From Corynebacterium sp. P3-F1 (lineage in GTDB: Bacteria > Actinomycetota > Actinomycetes > Mycobacteriales > Mycobacteriaceae), in NCBI RefSeq assembly GCF_030503635.1, contig NZ_CP129965.1:1984001-2048000 (forward strand): a DNA stretch of 64,000 nucleotides, in the 5' to 3' direction. The notes under the pieces were generated by a model. The model did no database searches. It saw only the letters and a list, made by a program, of their open reading frames with translations, and was not told the origin of the DNA. Made by a program: the position numbers and the translations under genes. Of the stretch, positions 33,298-41,989 are shown piece after piece (the stretch's first letter is position 1; each line of letters opens with the position of its first letter).

Positions 33298-34258
33298 GCA
33301 CCACACTGCCATCGTCGTCGGTGGTGGCCAGTCCGGCCTAGCCACGGCCTATTACCTGCGGCGCTTCAAAGCGGACTTCCTGGTCCTAGACAACCAGGAA
33401 GAACCCGGCGGAGCGTGGTTGCACACGTGGCCGTCACTGACGCTTTTCTCCGCCGCGGAGTTCTCCAATCTGCCCGGCTGGCCTATGCCGCACTACCCGG
33501 GGTACCCGCCGGCACACCATGTCATCGACTACCTGGAACGCTACGAACGGCGCTACGACCTCCCAGTTAGGCGCCCAGTGCACGTTCGCAGCGTGTCTTT
33601 TGTCGGTGGGGTGTTCCATCTGGACACGTCTGCCGGTCAGTTCACGGCGGATCACGTTGTCGCGGCCACAGGCACGTGGTCCGCGCCCTTCGTGCCTCAC
33701 TATCCCGGCACCTTCCGCGGCCGCCAGTGGCACTCGTCGACCTACCCCGGGCCGGAACCATTCCGCGGTGCGAAAGTCGCGGTGGTCGGTGGGGCGAACT
33801 CGGGTGCTCAGATCGCCGCGGACCTCATCGGCACGTCGGAGGTCACATGGTTCACGCTCGAGGAGCCTCGCTGGATGCCCGACGACGTCGACGGCCGTGA
33901 TCTCTTCCTACGTAGTCGCCGCCGGATTCTCGGCGGAGACTCCGGCCCGAACCTCGGGGACATCGTCGCACTTCCCCATTTACGTGAGCTCCGTAACTCC
34001 GGTCAGCTCACCGCTACCCCCATCTTCGATAGCTTGAACGAGCTCGACCACGACCACCTGATCTGGTGCACTGGTTTCCGTCCGGCTCTCGGCCCATTCC
34101 GCCACCTCATGCACGGCCGCGAGCCCGCGGTGAAGAATCTGCATCTGGTCGGTTACGGCAACTGGACCGGCGACGGCTCAGCAACGCTGATGGGTGTAGG
34201 GCCCTTTGCCAAACAAACCGCCCAGGCGGTCGTCGGCCGCGACGCTGGTGTTCGGTAG
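33290..34258 (+). CDS. NAD(P)/FAD-dependent oxidoreductase (CzcO-like)
   Basis: This 322-residue flavoprotein has an N-terminal FAD fingerprint VVGGGQSGLATAYYL (~9-23), a second dinucleotide motif VAVVGGANSGAQIAADL (~164) and the FxGxxxHS-type block GRQWHSSTY (~144). The class includes flavin monooxygenases and the so-called K+-transport-associated CzcO proteins; substrate unknown. It starts with GTG at 33290, overlapping the preceding small gene. Confidence 0.82.
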   Translation: MTEHHTAIVVGGGQSGLATAYYLRRFKADFLVLDNQEEPGGAWLHTWPSLTLFSAAEFSNLPGWPMPHYPGYPPAHHVIDYLERYERRYDLPVRRPVHVRSVSFVGGVFHLDTSAGQFTADHVVAATGTWSAPFVPHYPGTFRGRQWHSSTYPGPEPFRGAKVAVVGGANSGAQIAADLIGTSEVTWFTLEEPRWMPDDVDGRDLFLRSRRRILGGDSGPNLGDIVALPHLRELRNSGQLTATPIFDSLNELDHDHLIWCTGFRPALGPFRHLMHGREPAVKNLHLVGYGNWTGDGSATLMGVGPFAKQTAQAVVGRDAGVR

Positions 34259-34386
34259 TACTCCGGATGAAATGTCCGCGATCGCCAGGCCGGTGAACTG
34301 TTAAAGTTGCGGGACGGAAAGAGTTTGTGAAATGACGCTTGGTCCCGCGCCAGGCTCGACACCGCGATAGAAAGGCCCTGCAGTTC

Positions 34387-34947
34387 GTGTCTGAGCAGTT
34401 CGATTCGTCCAAGATCCGCGTCGGGGATCCGGAGCGCACGGAGGCGCTGGATCGCTTGGGGGAGCACTTCGCCAACGGCTATCTCACGGTCCACGAATTC
34501 GAGGAGCGCACCGGTCAGGCAGCGACTGCGCGCACCCAGTCGGACCTGTCGGCGTTGTTTGGAGACTTGCCGGGCGGCGGCTCGCCCACAGCTCCCGTGC
34601 CCGCACGCATCGAGCAGGGCCAGGCGGTCGAGCACGACCCCGATTTATCAGGGGCGGACCGTGAACTCGAGGAAGTGTTGGAACGCAAGAGGAAGTTGAA
34701 CCGCGCACTCGGGATATTGTGGTCGGTCACGATGGCGGCGTTCTTCCTCGGTCTGTTCGTCTTCGAGTGGGACCTCTTCTGGGCGGTTTTCCCGGTGGCC
34801 GGTGTGCTCACGTGGGGCCTGTACGAGTTCTACGACATCGGGGAAGACGAAGACGATCTGCTCGACGAAATTCTGGAGGAGCGGAACAAGGAACGTGCGG
34901 AACGCCTGCGCATTGCTCATGAGCGGCGCAAGGAGCTGGGTAAATAA
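34387..34947 (+). CDS. DUF1707 domain membrane protein
   Basis: This 186-residue protein carries an N-terminal DUF1707 (SHOCT-like) domain, IRVGDPERTEALDRLGEHF then GYLTVHEFEERTGQAATART, common in actinobacteria. Two membrane helices follow (~113-130 and ~133-150, LGILWSVTMAAFFLGLFVF) and a highly charged C-terminal helix. The GTG at 34387 is the most fitting start. It converges with the DUF1275 gene with no gap. Function unknown. Confidence 0.75.
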   Translation: MSEQFDSSKIRVGDPERTEALDRLGEHFANGYLTVHEFEERTGQAATARTQSDLSALFGDLPGGGSPTAPVPARIEQGQAVEHDPDLSGADRELEEVLERKRKLNRALGILWSVTMAAFFLGLFVFEWDLFWAVFPVAGVLTWGLYEFYDIGEDEDDLLDEILEERNKERAERLRIAHERRKELGK

Positions 34948-35625
34948 CTAGACGGGCAGTCCACGGGAGCGGCGCCTGTGGCGGTTAGCCAACGCGGCGA
35001 CAGTGCCCCCGACTAGCAGAGCCGTGACCACCCACACCGAATACAGACCGAATTGGAGATAACAGCGGCCGCCGATCAGCGCGCCGCACGCAAGGGAGAG
35101 CCACAGAGCGAAGTTGATCAGCCACGCGCTGTGAGGACCGCCAAAGAAAGCAGCGACGAAGCGCTGCGCCATCTTCACCAGGGTGCCGGTCATGTACGTC
35201 AAGGAGATAGACACTTCGCCGTTGCGCTCGAAGGTGGAGTTCATGGCACCGACGGTGAACGACAAGCTGTATACCGCCAAGTCTTCATGCCCCGTCGCCA
35301 CCCACACGGACGCGATCGCGGAGGTGAGGCAGACAAACAACAAAATTGCTTCACGTGTCCGAGTGGGCGGCAAATACCGTTGCCCGAGTTGGCTGATCAG
35401 CGCACCGATCGCGACCCCGACCAAGAAGAGAAGCATAAGGCCGCCGGCTTTGGCGGCGACGTCAAGGTGGCCGTCGTTAAGCGCCGCCGTGAGTCGCGTG
35501 GTGTTGCCCGACATGAATGACAGGAAGAAGCCGCCAAGGTACATAAAGCCGAGCGCGTCAATGAACCCGGTGATCGACGACAAGTAGACGGCGAGGAGGT
35601 GCTCGCCCGTGCGGTAGCCCTTCAT
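34948..35625 (-). CDS. YoaK/DUF1275 family membrane protein
   Basis: This 225-residue protein has six predicted membrane helices. The N-terminal YLSSITGFIDALGFMYLGGF and MSGNTTRLTAAL motif is the signature of DUF1275, a family of small putative transporters. It includes the EVSISLTYMTGTLVKMAQRF segment before the fourth helix. Substrate is not known. Confidence 0.85.
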   Translation of the reverse strand: MKGYRTGEHLLAVYLSSITGFIDALGFMYLGGFFLSFMSGNTTRLTAALNDGHLDVAAKAGGLMLLFLVGVAIGALISQLGQRYLPPTRTREAILLFVCLTSAIASVWVATGHEDLAVYSLSFTVGAMNSTFERNGEVSISLTYMTGTLVKMAQRFVAAFFGGPHSAWLINFALWLSLACGALIGGRCYLQFGLYSVWVVTALLVGGTVAALANRHRRRSRGLPV

Positions 35626-35694
35626 GCGCTCAAGCTATAACACGCGGCCATGAAAGTTGCGGACGTCGCACGCTTATCGACGACAGCGCTGGCC

Positions 35695-36327
35695 CTAGAG
35701 CTCTTCGACCCTGCCGCGATCTTCCCTCAAACGGATCGCGCCGAGCGGCAGGCTGGTGTCGGAGGCGTAGGACACGTCTTCCTTGTCGACGATCAATCGG
35801 ACGCGCTTACCCACGTACGGCTCCCACCGCTCGCCCGAATCGAAGTAGCTGCCGTTATCTCCGAGGGCGATGATCTCGTTGACTTGGGTGTAGGGCTCGG
35901 GGCCCGCCTTCTGCGCAGAGATTTCGGTGGGCTCATCGAGCACGAGCACGTAGTACCTGTCCGACGGCTTGCTGGAGCTCGGGTTCGGGTCCGGCGCGCC
36001 CTTCAGGACCTCTTCGGTCGTCTGTTTTTCCACAGTGCCGATGTATTCAAACTCTCCCGGCGCGAGGTCGCTCAGCTCTTCATCCTGGGTGTCCTCGTCG
36101 ACGGCCTCGGGTTCGTCCTCGTCGCCCGCTCCCTCGACTTCGTCGTCGGGGCCGAGAACGGTTCCGTCGTTGTACTGCGTGACGGTGACGATCTCGACAT
36201 CGCCGGCAGGTTCATCCGGCGCGGCCTGGGGGACCTCTGTGGATTCATTGCCGCCGCAGGCTGCGAGAAGCAGGGAGGCGCCGGTGATGACGCTGGTAAA
36301 ACGCGTGGCACGGCGTCGGGAAGTCAT
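35695..36327 (-). CDS. Putative lipoprotein
   Basis: This 210-residue exported protein has a lipobox LLLAACGG near residue 24, so it should be lipid-anchored outside the membrane. A long acidic linker (GAGDEDEPEAVDEDTQDEE) precedes a globular C-terminal domain (~90-210, with YYVLVLDEPTEISAQK and YVGKRVRLIVDKEDV). The C-terminal part resembles corynebacterial substrate-less lipoproteins. The ATG at 36327 gives a proper signal sequence. The 225 bp upstream, to 36552, hold no gene. Confidence 0.7.
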   Translation of the reverse strand: MTSRRRATRFTSVITGASLLLAACGGNESTEVPQAAPDEPAGDVEIVTVTQYNDGTVLGPDDEVEGAGDEDEPEAVDEDTQDEELSDLAPGEFEYIGTVEKQTTEEVLKGAPDPNPSSSKPSDRYYVLVLDEPTEISAQKAGPEPYTQVNEIIALGDNGSYFDSGERWEPYVGKRVRLIVDKEDVSYASDTSLPLGAIRLREDRGRVEEL

Positions 36328-36552
36328 GCTGCTCAAAATAGCACGATTCAGACACACCGGAGAGGTCGGTTAAGGCTAGTTGCACGCCAGTGTGCTGAGG
36401 GCTGTGGATTTAGATTGCGTCGTTGCCGCGTTGACAAAAAATGACCTGGGGTTTGTCGAGCAGGTCCCAGCCAAAGTGAAAGTAGATCCACGCGACGCCC
36501 GGGGCCCGCCGGGGCGAGACGGGCGCGCGCCGGGTGACATCTGCAAACGGGC

Positions 36553-37644
36553 TCACCCTACGAGCTCGAAGGGGATCGGCTCGCTCTCGGCACCGTTGAC
36601 CACGACAGAGACAGCCTGCGTGCCGGGGTAGAAAGTTCGGGTGCTGGTGACAGCGAACGAGTGACGCTTGACCAGGTCGCGTTCCTCCCCGGGTGCGAGG
36701 GTGAATCGGCCGAGGCGAAATGACGTGGGACGCAGATCGCCGTTCTTCTTCAGGAAGTGCAGGCGGTAGTCCACGAGAATGTCGAGTGCCTGGTCGGAGG
36801 CGTTCACGACGCGGGCGCGCAACGGAGCTTTGTCACCGACGGTCACCCGCGCCGGGAAGTCGACGGAGACCAGTTCAACGGCGTCGGTGGCGGCGAATCC
36901 GACGGCGGCGAGGGCTTTCGGGTCGCCCTTTTTCACCAAACCGCGCAGCCCCCGTTCCGCGACCCAGGCGACTGCGGGGGAGTCGTCGGTGGCTAGCCAA
37001 CGTTCGGCGGTGGCGACCGCAAGTTCGGGGTGGGTGCGCCCAATATCGTTCAGGTTATTGGCCACAGAGGTGCGCACGTAGACGGACCCGTCGGCGAACA
37101 AGCGGTCAAGCACTGGAACGATCGGCGAGGGGTCGTCCATAAACGGGCGGTGAACGGGGGCCCAGGGGAGACGGGGGCGGATGCCCTCCGTGGATAAGCG
37201 GCGCACATTGTGGTTCGCCGAGCGCGACCATTCCTCCACGCGCGCCATAGTCATCTCCGGGTAGCGCGCAAGGAACGGACGCACGGCCCATTCGCCGGTG
37301 AACGCGCGGGTCAGTGCCTCGGTAGCGTCGAGGGAGGTCTCGGGGTGCTCGAGCCCGTAGTCCTCAATGAAACGGCTCACGGGCCACAAGTGGAACGCGT
37401 GGTTGAAGTATCCTTCGCCCTCCGCGAGTTCGGGGCCGAGCTTATCGACGACCCCCGCAACCGCCTCCGCATAGTCTCCCGGGAGCCGGTCGCGCAGGCC
37501 GGCAGCGAACACCCCGACCCGGTCCTTGATCTCTAAGTCGTCGACGCGGGGAGCAACCCAGGCCGCGTACTCGGTGCCGTCGATGCCCAGCTGGTCACCC
37601 AACTTCCGGGCCGTGTCGGCGCCGAAGTAGTACTTCATCTTCAT
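36553..37644 (-). CDS. DNA alkylation repair protein, AlkC/AlkD-like
   Basis: This 363-residue HEAT-like repeat protein resembles the AlkC/AlkD DNA glycosylases that excise N3- and N7-alkylated bases. EEWSRSANHNVRRLSTEG and GIRPRLPWA (~135-160) are characteristic, followed by repeats FMDDPSPIVPVLDRLFAD and LNDIGRTHPELAVATAERWL. The last ~90 residues form an extra beta domain (VSVDFPARVTVGDKAPLRARV), as in some AlkC proteins. It lies 9 bp after the DJ-1/PfpI gene and should be cotranscribed. Confidence 0.85.
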   Translation of the reverse strand: MKMKYYFGADTARKLGDQLGIDGTEYAAWVAPRVDDLEIKDRVGVFAAGLRDRLPGDYAEAVAGVVDKLGPELAEGEGYFNHAFHLWPVSRFIEDYGLEHPETSLDATEALTRAFTGEWAVRPFLARYPEMTMARVEEWSRSANHNVRRLSTEGIRPRLPWAPVHRPFMDDPSPIVPVLDRLFADGSVYVRTSVANNLNDIGRTHPELAVATAERWLATDDSPAVAWVAERGLRGLVKKGDPKALAAVGFAATDAVELVSVDFPARVTVGDKAPLRARVVNASDQALDILVDYRLHFLKKNGDLRPTSFRLGRFTLAPGEERDLVKRHSFAVTSTRTFYPGTQAVSVVVNGAESEPIPFELVG

Positions 37645-37653
37645 GCGGACGAG

Positions 37654-38343
37654 TTAGCGGCGTTCGGCGAGCAGCCTGACCACTTCCTTGCCCACGCTAG
37701 CGGCGGACATTGGGTTCTGTCCGGTCACGAGTGTGCCGTCGGTGACCACGTGCTCGGTCATGGGAATTTTCGCGGTGGTGTACTCGCAGGCCTCCGCCTC
37801 GAGCTTGTCTTCCAGGGAGTAAGGAACGGCGTCGGCGCGGCGCGCGAGCTTCTCTTCTGCCCAGGTGTATCCGGTGGCCTTCTTGCCGGACAGCAGTGTG
37901 TCGCCCGAAGGGAGCGGCACATCGAGCAGACCGGCCGGACCGTGGCACACCGCGGAGACAATTGCCCCGCTTTCGGCGAAGTCGGCGAGAAGCGTCTTCA
38001 GAGCCGGATCGTCGAAATCGAACAGGGTGCCGTGGCCGCCGATGAGGTAGACGGCATCGTAATCGCTGGCGTTGAGGTCGGCGACAGCCGGGGTGTCGTC
38101 GAGCTGCGACATGAATTCGCGGTCCTGGTACCGCTTCGAAGTGCCGCCCAGGTTGATCACCGGCGGCTGGAGGCTCACCGGGTCGATGGGGACCTCCCCG
38201 CCTGTGATGCTGGCCAGAGTCACGTCGTGGCCAGCTTCAATGAGCACATCGTAGAAGTGGGTGTATTCGCCCAGCCACATGCCGGTGCGGTGCCCGGTCT
38301 TCTCGTAACGGCTGGCGCTGGTGGAAATAGCTAGTACCTTCAT
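37654..38343 (-). CDS. DJ-1/PfpI family protein (Hsp31-like)
   Basis: This 229-residue class I glutamine-amidotransferase-like protein has the nucleophile-elbow cysteine in SAVCHGPAGLLD (~130) and YLIGGHGTLFDFDD (~98). Members act as deglycases or glyoxalases that counter methylglyoxal damage. A neighbouring alkylation-repair gene fits a common role in electrophile damage; this link is inference. Confidence 0.88.
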   Translation of the reverse strand: MKVLAISTSASRYEKTGHRTGMWLGEYTHFYDVLIEAGHDVTLASITGGEVPIDPVSLQPPVINLGGTSKRYQDREFMSQLDDTPAVADLNASDYDAVYLIGGHGTLFDFDDPALKTLLADFAESGAIVSAVCHGPAGLLDVPLPSGDTLLSGKKATGYTWAEEKLARRADAVPYSLEDKLEAEACEYTTAKIPMTEHVVTDGTLVTGQNPMSAASVGKEVVRLLAERR

Positions 38344-38395
38344 ACCGCCCCACCATAGGCTTCCCGCTGGGTTGATGGGATTTACTTATCCGGGG

Positions 38396-39361
38396 CTAAG
38401 CGCTCTTCGAGGTCTTCTGGCTCGCCTTCTTACTGGTTTTCTTTGTGGACTTCTTAGCTGTTTTCTTGGCTGACTTTTTCGCTGTCTTATTGGCCGTCTT
38501 CTTTGCGGTTTTCTTGGCGGTCTTCTTCGCCGACTTCTTGGAATCGTCGGTGCCGCGGGATGTGCGGCCGAGCGATGCTTTCAGTGCGGCCATGAGGTCG
38601 ACCACATCGGCACCTTCGCCGTCGTCGTCGGAGTTCTTCTTTGACCCGGATTTCTCACCAAAGGTCTCTTCGGTGTCGAGGGTGTCGCCCTGTTTGAATT
38701 TGGCGTCGATAAGCTTGCGCAGCTCAATCTGGTAGTCATCCTCGAACTCCTCGGGCGTGAAGTCGGAGGAGTATTGCTCCACGAGTGTGGAGGAGAGCTC
38801 GAGCTCCTTCTTGCCGATCTTCGCTTTCGAGTTCGCGCCCTTGAAGTCGACGTCGCGGACCTCGTCGGCCCAGTGCATGCCCTGCAGGACGAGGACATTG
38901 TCGCGCACGTGCAGCGCGCCCAGGCGTGTCTTTTGGCGCAGGGCGAATTTCACGATCGCTGTGCGGTCCGTTTCTTTGAGGGTCTCGCGTAGGAGCAGGT
39001 AGGACTTCGGGGTCTTGCCCTCCGGTTCGAGGTAGTAGGACTTCTCCATCATGATCGGGTCGACCTGGTCCGCGGGAACGAACTGGACGACCTCGATCTC
39101 GTTGTTGTCGGCCTCGGGGAGCGCGTCGAAATCCTTGTCGGTGAGCACGACGGTGTCCCCGTCTTCTTCGAAGGCTTTGTCGATGTCGCTGTACTCGACG
39201 ACCTCCCCGCACACCTCGCAGCGCCGCTCGTAGCGGATGCGGCCGCCGTCTTCGTCGTGGACCTGATGGAAAGAGATGTCGTGGTCTTCGGTTGCTCCGT
39301 AGGCTTTGACGGGAACGTTGACAAGGCCGAAAGTAATGGATCCGCTCCAGATTGCGCGCAT
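38396..39361 (-). CDS. ku: Non-homologous end joining protein Ku
   Basis: This 321-residue bacterial Ku begins MRAIWSGSITFGLVNVPVKA, which fixes the start at 39361. It forms a homodimeric ring that binds DNA ends and recruits LigD. The core beta-barrel domain (to ~255) has RCEVCGEVVEYSDIDKAFE and YYLEPEGKTPKSYLLLRE. The C-terminal tail from ~270 is an extended lysine-rich run (KKTAKKTAKK units, ~40 residues), as in other actinobacterial Ku proteins, where it aids DNA binding. It is divergent from ligD with 63 bp between starts. Confidence 0.95.
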   Translation of the reverse strand: MRAIWSGSITFGLVNVPVKAYGATEDHDISFHQVHDEDGGRIRYERRCEVCGEVVEYSDIDKAFEEDGDTVVLTDKDFDALPEADNNEIEVVQFVPADQVDPIMMEKSYYLEPEGKTPKSYLLLRETLKETDRTAIVKFALRQKTRLGALHVRDNVLVLQGMHWADEVRDVDFKGANSKAKIGKKELELSSTLVEQYSSDFTPEEFEDDYQIELRKLIDAKFKQGDTLDTEETFGEKSGSKKNSDDDGEGADVVDLMAALKASLGRTSRGTDDSKKSAKKTAKKTAKKTANKTAKKSAKKTAKKSTKKTSKKASQKTSKSA

Positions 39362-39424
39362 GACCGCAGTGTACGTGGTGTGCGCGCAGTGGATGGGGCG
39401 GCTAGGAGGGAGGTGGGTGCTGCG

Positions 39425-41836
39425 ATGGCGAAGAAGAACGAGTACTCCGTCGGCGGGCGCACGCTGTCGGTGACGAACTTGGACAAAGTGCTCTATCCGG
39501 CAACGGGCACCACGAAGGCCGACGTGATGCAGTACTACCTCGAGGTTGCCGATGTGCTCATCCCGCAGGTGGCGCGACGCCCAGTGACGCGCAAGCGTTT
39601 CCCGGACGGGGTGGAGGGGGAATCGTTCTTCCGGAAGGACCTTGAGAGTTCCGCGCCGGACTGGCTCCCGTTCGGGATTCTCGCGCACAAAGAGTCGACG
39701 AACCGGTACCCGTTGGCGGAGGAGCCGGCGGTGCTGGCATGGTTCGCGCAGGTGGCTGCACTCGAACTGCATACCCCGCAGTGGCGTTTCGGGGAGCACG
39801 GCTACCCGGACAATCCGGACCGGCTGGTGCTCGACCTCGACCCGGGGCCGGGCGTGGGGCTAGCAGAATGCGCGGAGGTGGCGCGCTGGTGCAAGGACAT
39901 TCTCGATGGAATGGGCATGGAATCTGTTCCGGTCACGTCCGGGTCGAAGGGTATCCACCTGTACGCCGCCCTCGACGGGGCGAGCACCGCTGAGCAAGTG
40001 GCGGCGGTAGCCAAAGAGCTCGCCCGCGCACTGGAAGCAGACAACCCGGATACGGTCACCTCGGTGATGAAGAAACAGCAGCGCGCCGGGAAGGTCTTCA
40101 TCGACTGGAGCCAGAACAACGGCAAGAAGACCACGGTCGCACCGTATTCTCTCCGTGGCCGGGAGCACCCGACCGTGGCGGCGCCGCGCACATGGGCTGA
40201 GCTGAATGACCCGAAGCTGCGCCAGCTCGAGTACACAGAGGTGCTCCATCGGGTGGCGCAGGGGACGGACCCGATCGCGCCGCTCGGGCTCGCCGAGGAG
40301 AACGATCGCTTGTCGACGTACCGTTCCATGCGCGATCCCTCCAAGACCGCCGAGCCGGTGCCCGCTGTCTCACCGCGGGCGCGTACCGAAGGCGATCCAA
40401 TCTTTGTCATCCAGGAGCACCACGCCTCCTCCCTGCATTGGGATGTCCGCTTTGAACGCGAGGGTGTGCTGGTGTCCTGGGCCGTGCCCAAGGGGCCGCC
40501 GCTGGACCCGGACACGAACCGGTTGGCGGTGCAGACGGAAGATCACCCGATTGAGTACGCCACGTTCTCGGGCACGATCCCGACGGGGGAGTACGGCGCG
40601 GGCGAAGTAGACATCTGGGACACAGGCACCATCGAGGTGGAGAAATGGCGCGACGCCAAAGAGGTCATCGCGGTGCTGCACGGACAGCCCAGAGGCGGAC
40701 TCGGAGGAGTGCCGCGCAGGTACGCGATGATTCGCACTGCAGGCATGGGCGGAGGCCGGGGTGACAAGGCGGACAACCAGTGGCTCATGAAATTCATGAA
40801 GGACCAGCCGGAGATTCCTGCGGCCCCCTCCGGTGAGAGAGCCGCATTCACCCTCGCGGATCTACCGGAACCGATGCTCGCCAGTACCGGCAAAGAAGCG
40901 GATATTCGCTTAAGCAGGAAAGACGGCGAGAAGTGGGCCTTTGAGATGAAGTGGGACGGGTACCGGATTATCGCGGGAGTGGGCGGTGGAAAGGTGGTCT
41001 TGTCCAGCCGCAACGGCAAGGACTACACCGAACGCTTTCCGCAGTTGCAAGAACTGGCGCAGCTCATTCCCGGCGGGGCAGTCGTGGACGGGGAAGTGGT
41101 CGCGCTCGACGGGAACGGCCGCCCCGATTTCGGTTTATTGCAGGCTGTGAATGCTGGCGAGGTGGATCCGGAATCAGTGGAGATCCGCTACATGGTCTTC
41201 GACATTTTGTCCGCGGGCGCGCCGGGCGCCGAGAGCAGGTCGCTGATGCGGACCGCCTACGAGGAGCGCCGGGAGATCCTCCGCGACTCGGTGCTCGAGG
41301 GCGAGCATGTGTCGGTGCCTCCGGCGCACGCGGGCACGCTCGAAGAAGCGGCGGCTGTCAGCCGCGAGCTCAAGCTCGAAGGCGTTGTGGCTAAACGGTT
41401 CGGCTCGGTCTACCTCCCCGGAAAACGCGGCTCGGCATGGCTGAAAATGAAATTTCAGATCCACCAAGAAGTCGTGGTTGTCGGCGTCCGCGAAGGAAAA
41501 GGTAGCCGATCCGGCGGCATCGGTTCGCTGTTGCTGGCGGTGCCCGATGAGGCGACGGGGCAGCTCACCTATGCCGGGCGGGTGGGTACGGGGTTCGGCG
41601 CCAAGCAATTGCAGGCGATGGAGAAGAGGTTGAGGGAAAAGGAGGTGGGGGAGCCGTCGATAAGCGATGTGCCGCGCGAGGACCGCAAGGGTGTGTGGTG
41701 GGTTGCTCCGGAATTAGTCGGTGAAGTGGCGCTGGCTGGTCGAACGCGCGACGGGAAGGTGCGCCACGCAGTGTGGCGCGGTTGGCGCGACGATAAAGAC
41801 CCAGCGCAGGTGCTCTGGACAGAAGAACTCAGGTGA
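39425..41836 (+). CDS. ligD: Multifunctional NHEJ ligase LigD
   Basis: This 803-residue protein has three domains in the mycobacterial order. The polymerase/primase (~1-290) has LVLDLDPGPGVGLAE with catalytic Asp residues and SGSKGIHLYAAL. The 3'-phosphoesterase (~315-470) has HHASSLHWDVRFEREGVLV and GTIPTGEYGAGEV. The ATP-dependent ligase (~480-803) has the adenylated Lys in FEMKWDGYRII, then VDGEVVALDGNGRPDFGLLQ and GVVAKRFGSVY. It fills, trims and seals ends brought together by Ku. The ATG at 39425 precedes AKKNEYSVGGR. Confidence 0.95.
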   Translation: MAKKNEYSVGGRTLSVTNLDKVLYPATGTTKADVMQYYLEVADVLIPQVARRPVTRKRFPDGVEGESFFRKDLESSAPDWLPFGILAHKESTNRYPLAEEPAVLAWFAQVAALELHTPQWRFGEHGYPDNPDRLVLDLDPGPGVGLAECAEVARWCKDILDGMGMESVPVTSGSKGIHLYAALDGASTAEQVAAVAKELARALEADNPDTVTSVMKKQQRAGKVFIDWSQNNGKKTTVAPYSLRGREHPTVAAPRTWAELNDPKLRQLEYTEVLHRVAQGTDPIAPLGLAEENDRLSTYRSMRDPSKTAEPVPAVSPRARTEGDPIFVIQEHHASSLHWDVRFEREGVLVSWAVPKGPPLDPDTNRLAVQTEDHPIEYATFSGTIPTGEYGAGEVDIWDTGTIEVEKWRDAKEVIAVLHGQPRGGLGGVPRRYAMIRTAGMGGGRGDKADNQWLMKFMKDQPEIPAAPSGERAAFTLADLPEPMLASTGKEADIRLSRKDGEKWAFEMKWDGYRIIAGVGGGKVVLSSRNGKDYTERFPQLQELAQLIPGGAVVDGEVVALDGNGRPDFGLLQAVNAGEVDPESVEIRYMVFDILSAGAPGAESRSLMRTAYEERREILRDSVLEGEHVSVPPAHAGTLEEAAAVSRELKLEGVVAKRFGSVYLPGKRGSAWLKMKFQIHQEVVVVGVREGKGSRSGGIGSLLLAVPDEATGQLTYAGRVGTGFGAKQLQAMEKRLREKEVGEPSISDVPREDRKGVWWVAPELVGEVALAGRTRDGKVRHAVWRGWRDDKDPAQVLWTEELR

Positions 41837-41989
41837 TAAGAATCGGGAAATTATCGGGGCAATGCGAAGAAAATCCTGATTTCGCGTTCCAGCCGTACTA
41901 TATTCCTCTACAAAGTAATCTGCGTCACGTCTCAAACCCGTTGTGTTCCGGGCTAAAGGCGCGGCACGGGGTACACCACGACACGAGGA

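Noticed and set aside
36380..36631. 83-codon plus-strand frame between the lipoprotein and the AlkC-like gene
   Set aside because: It overlaps the end of the AlkC-like gene antisense, lacks a ribosome site and shows no domain.
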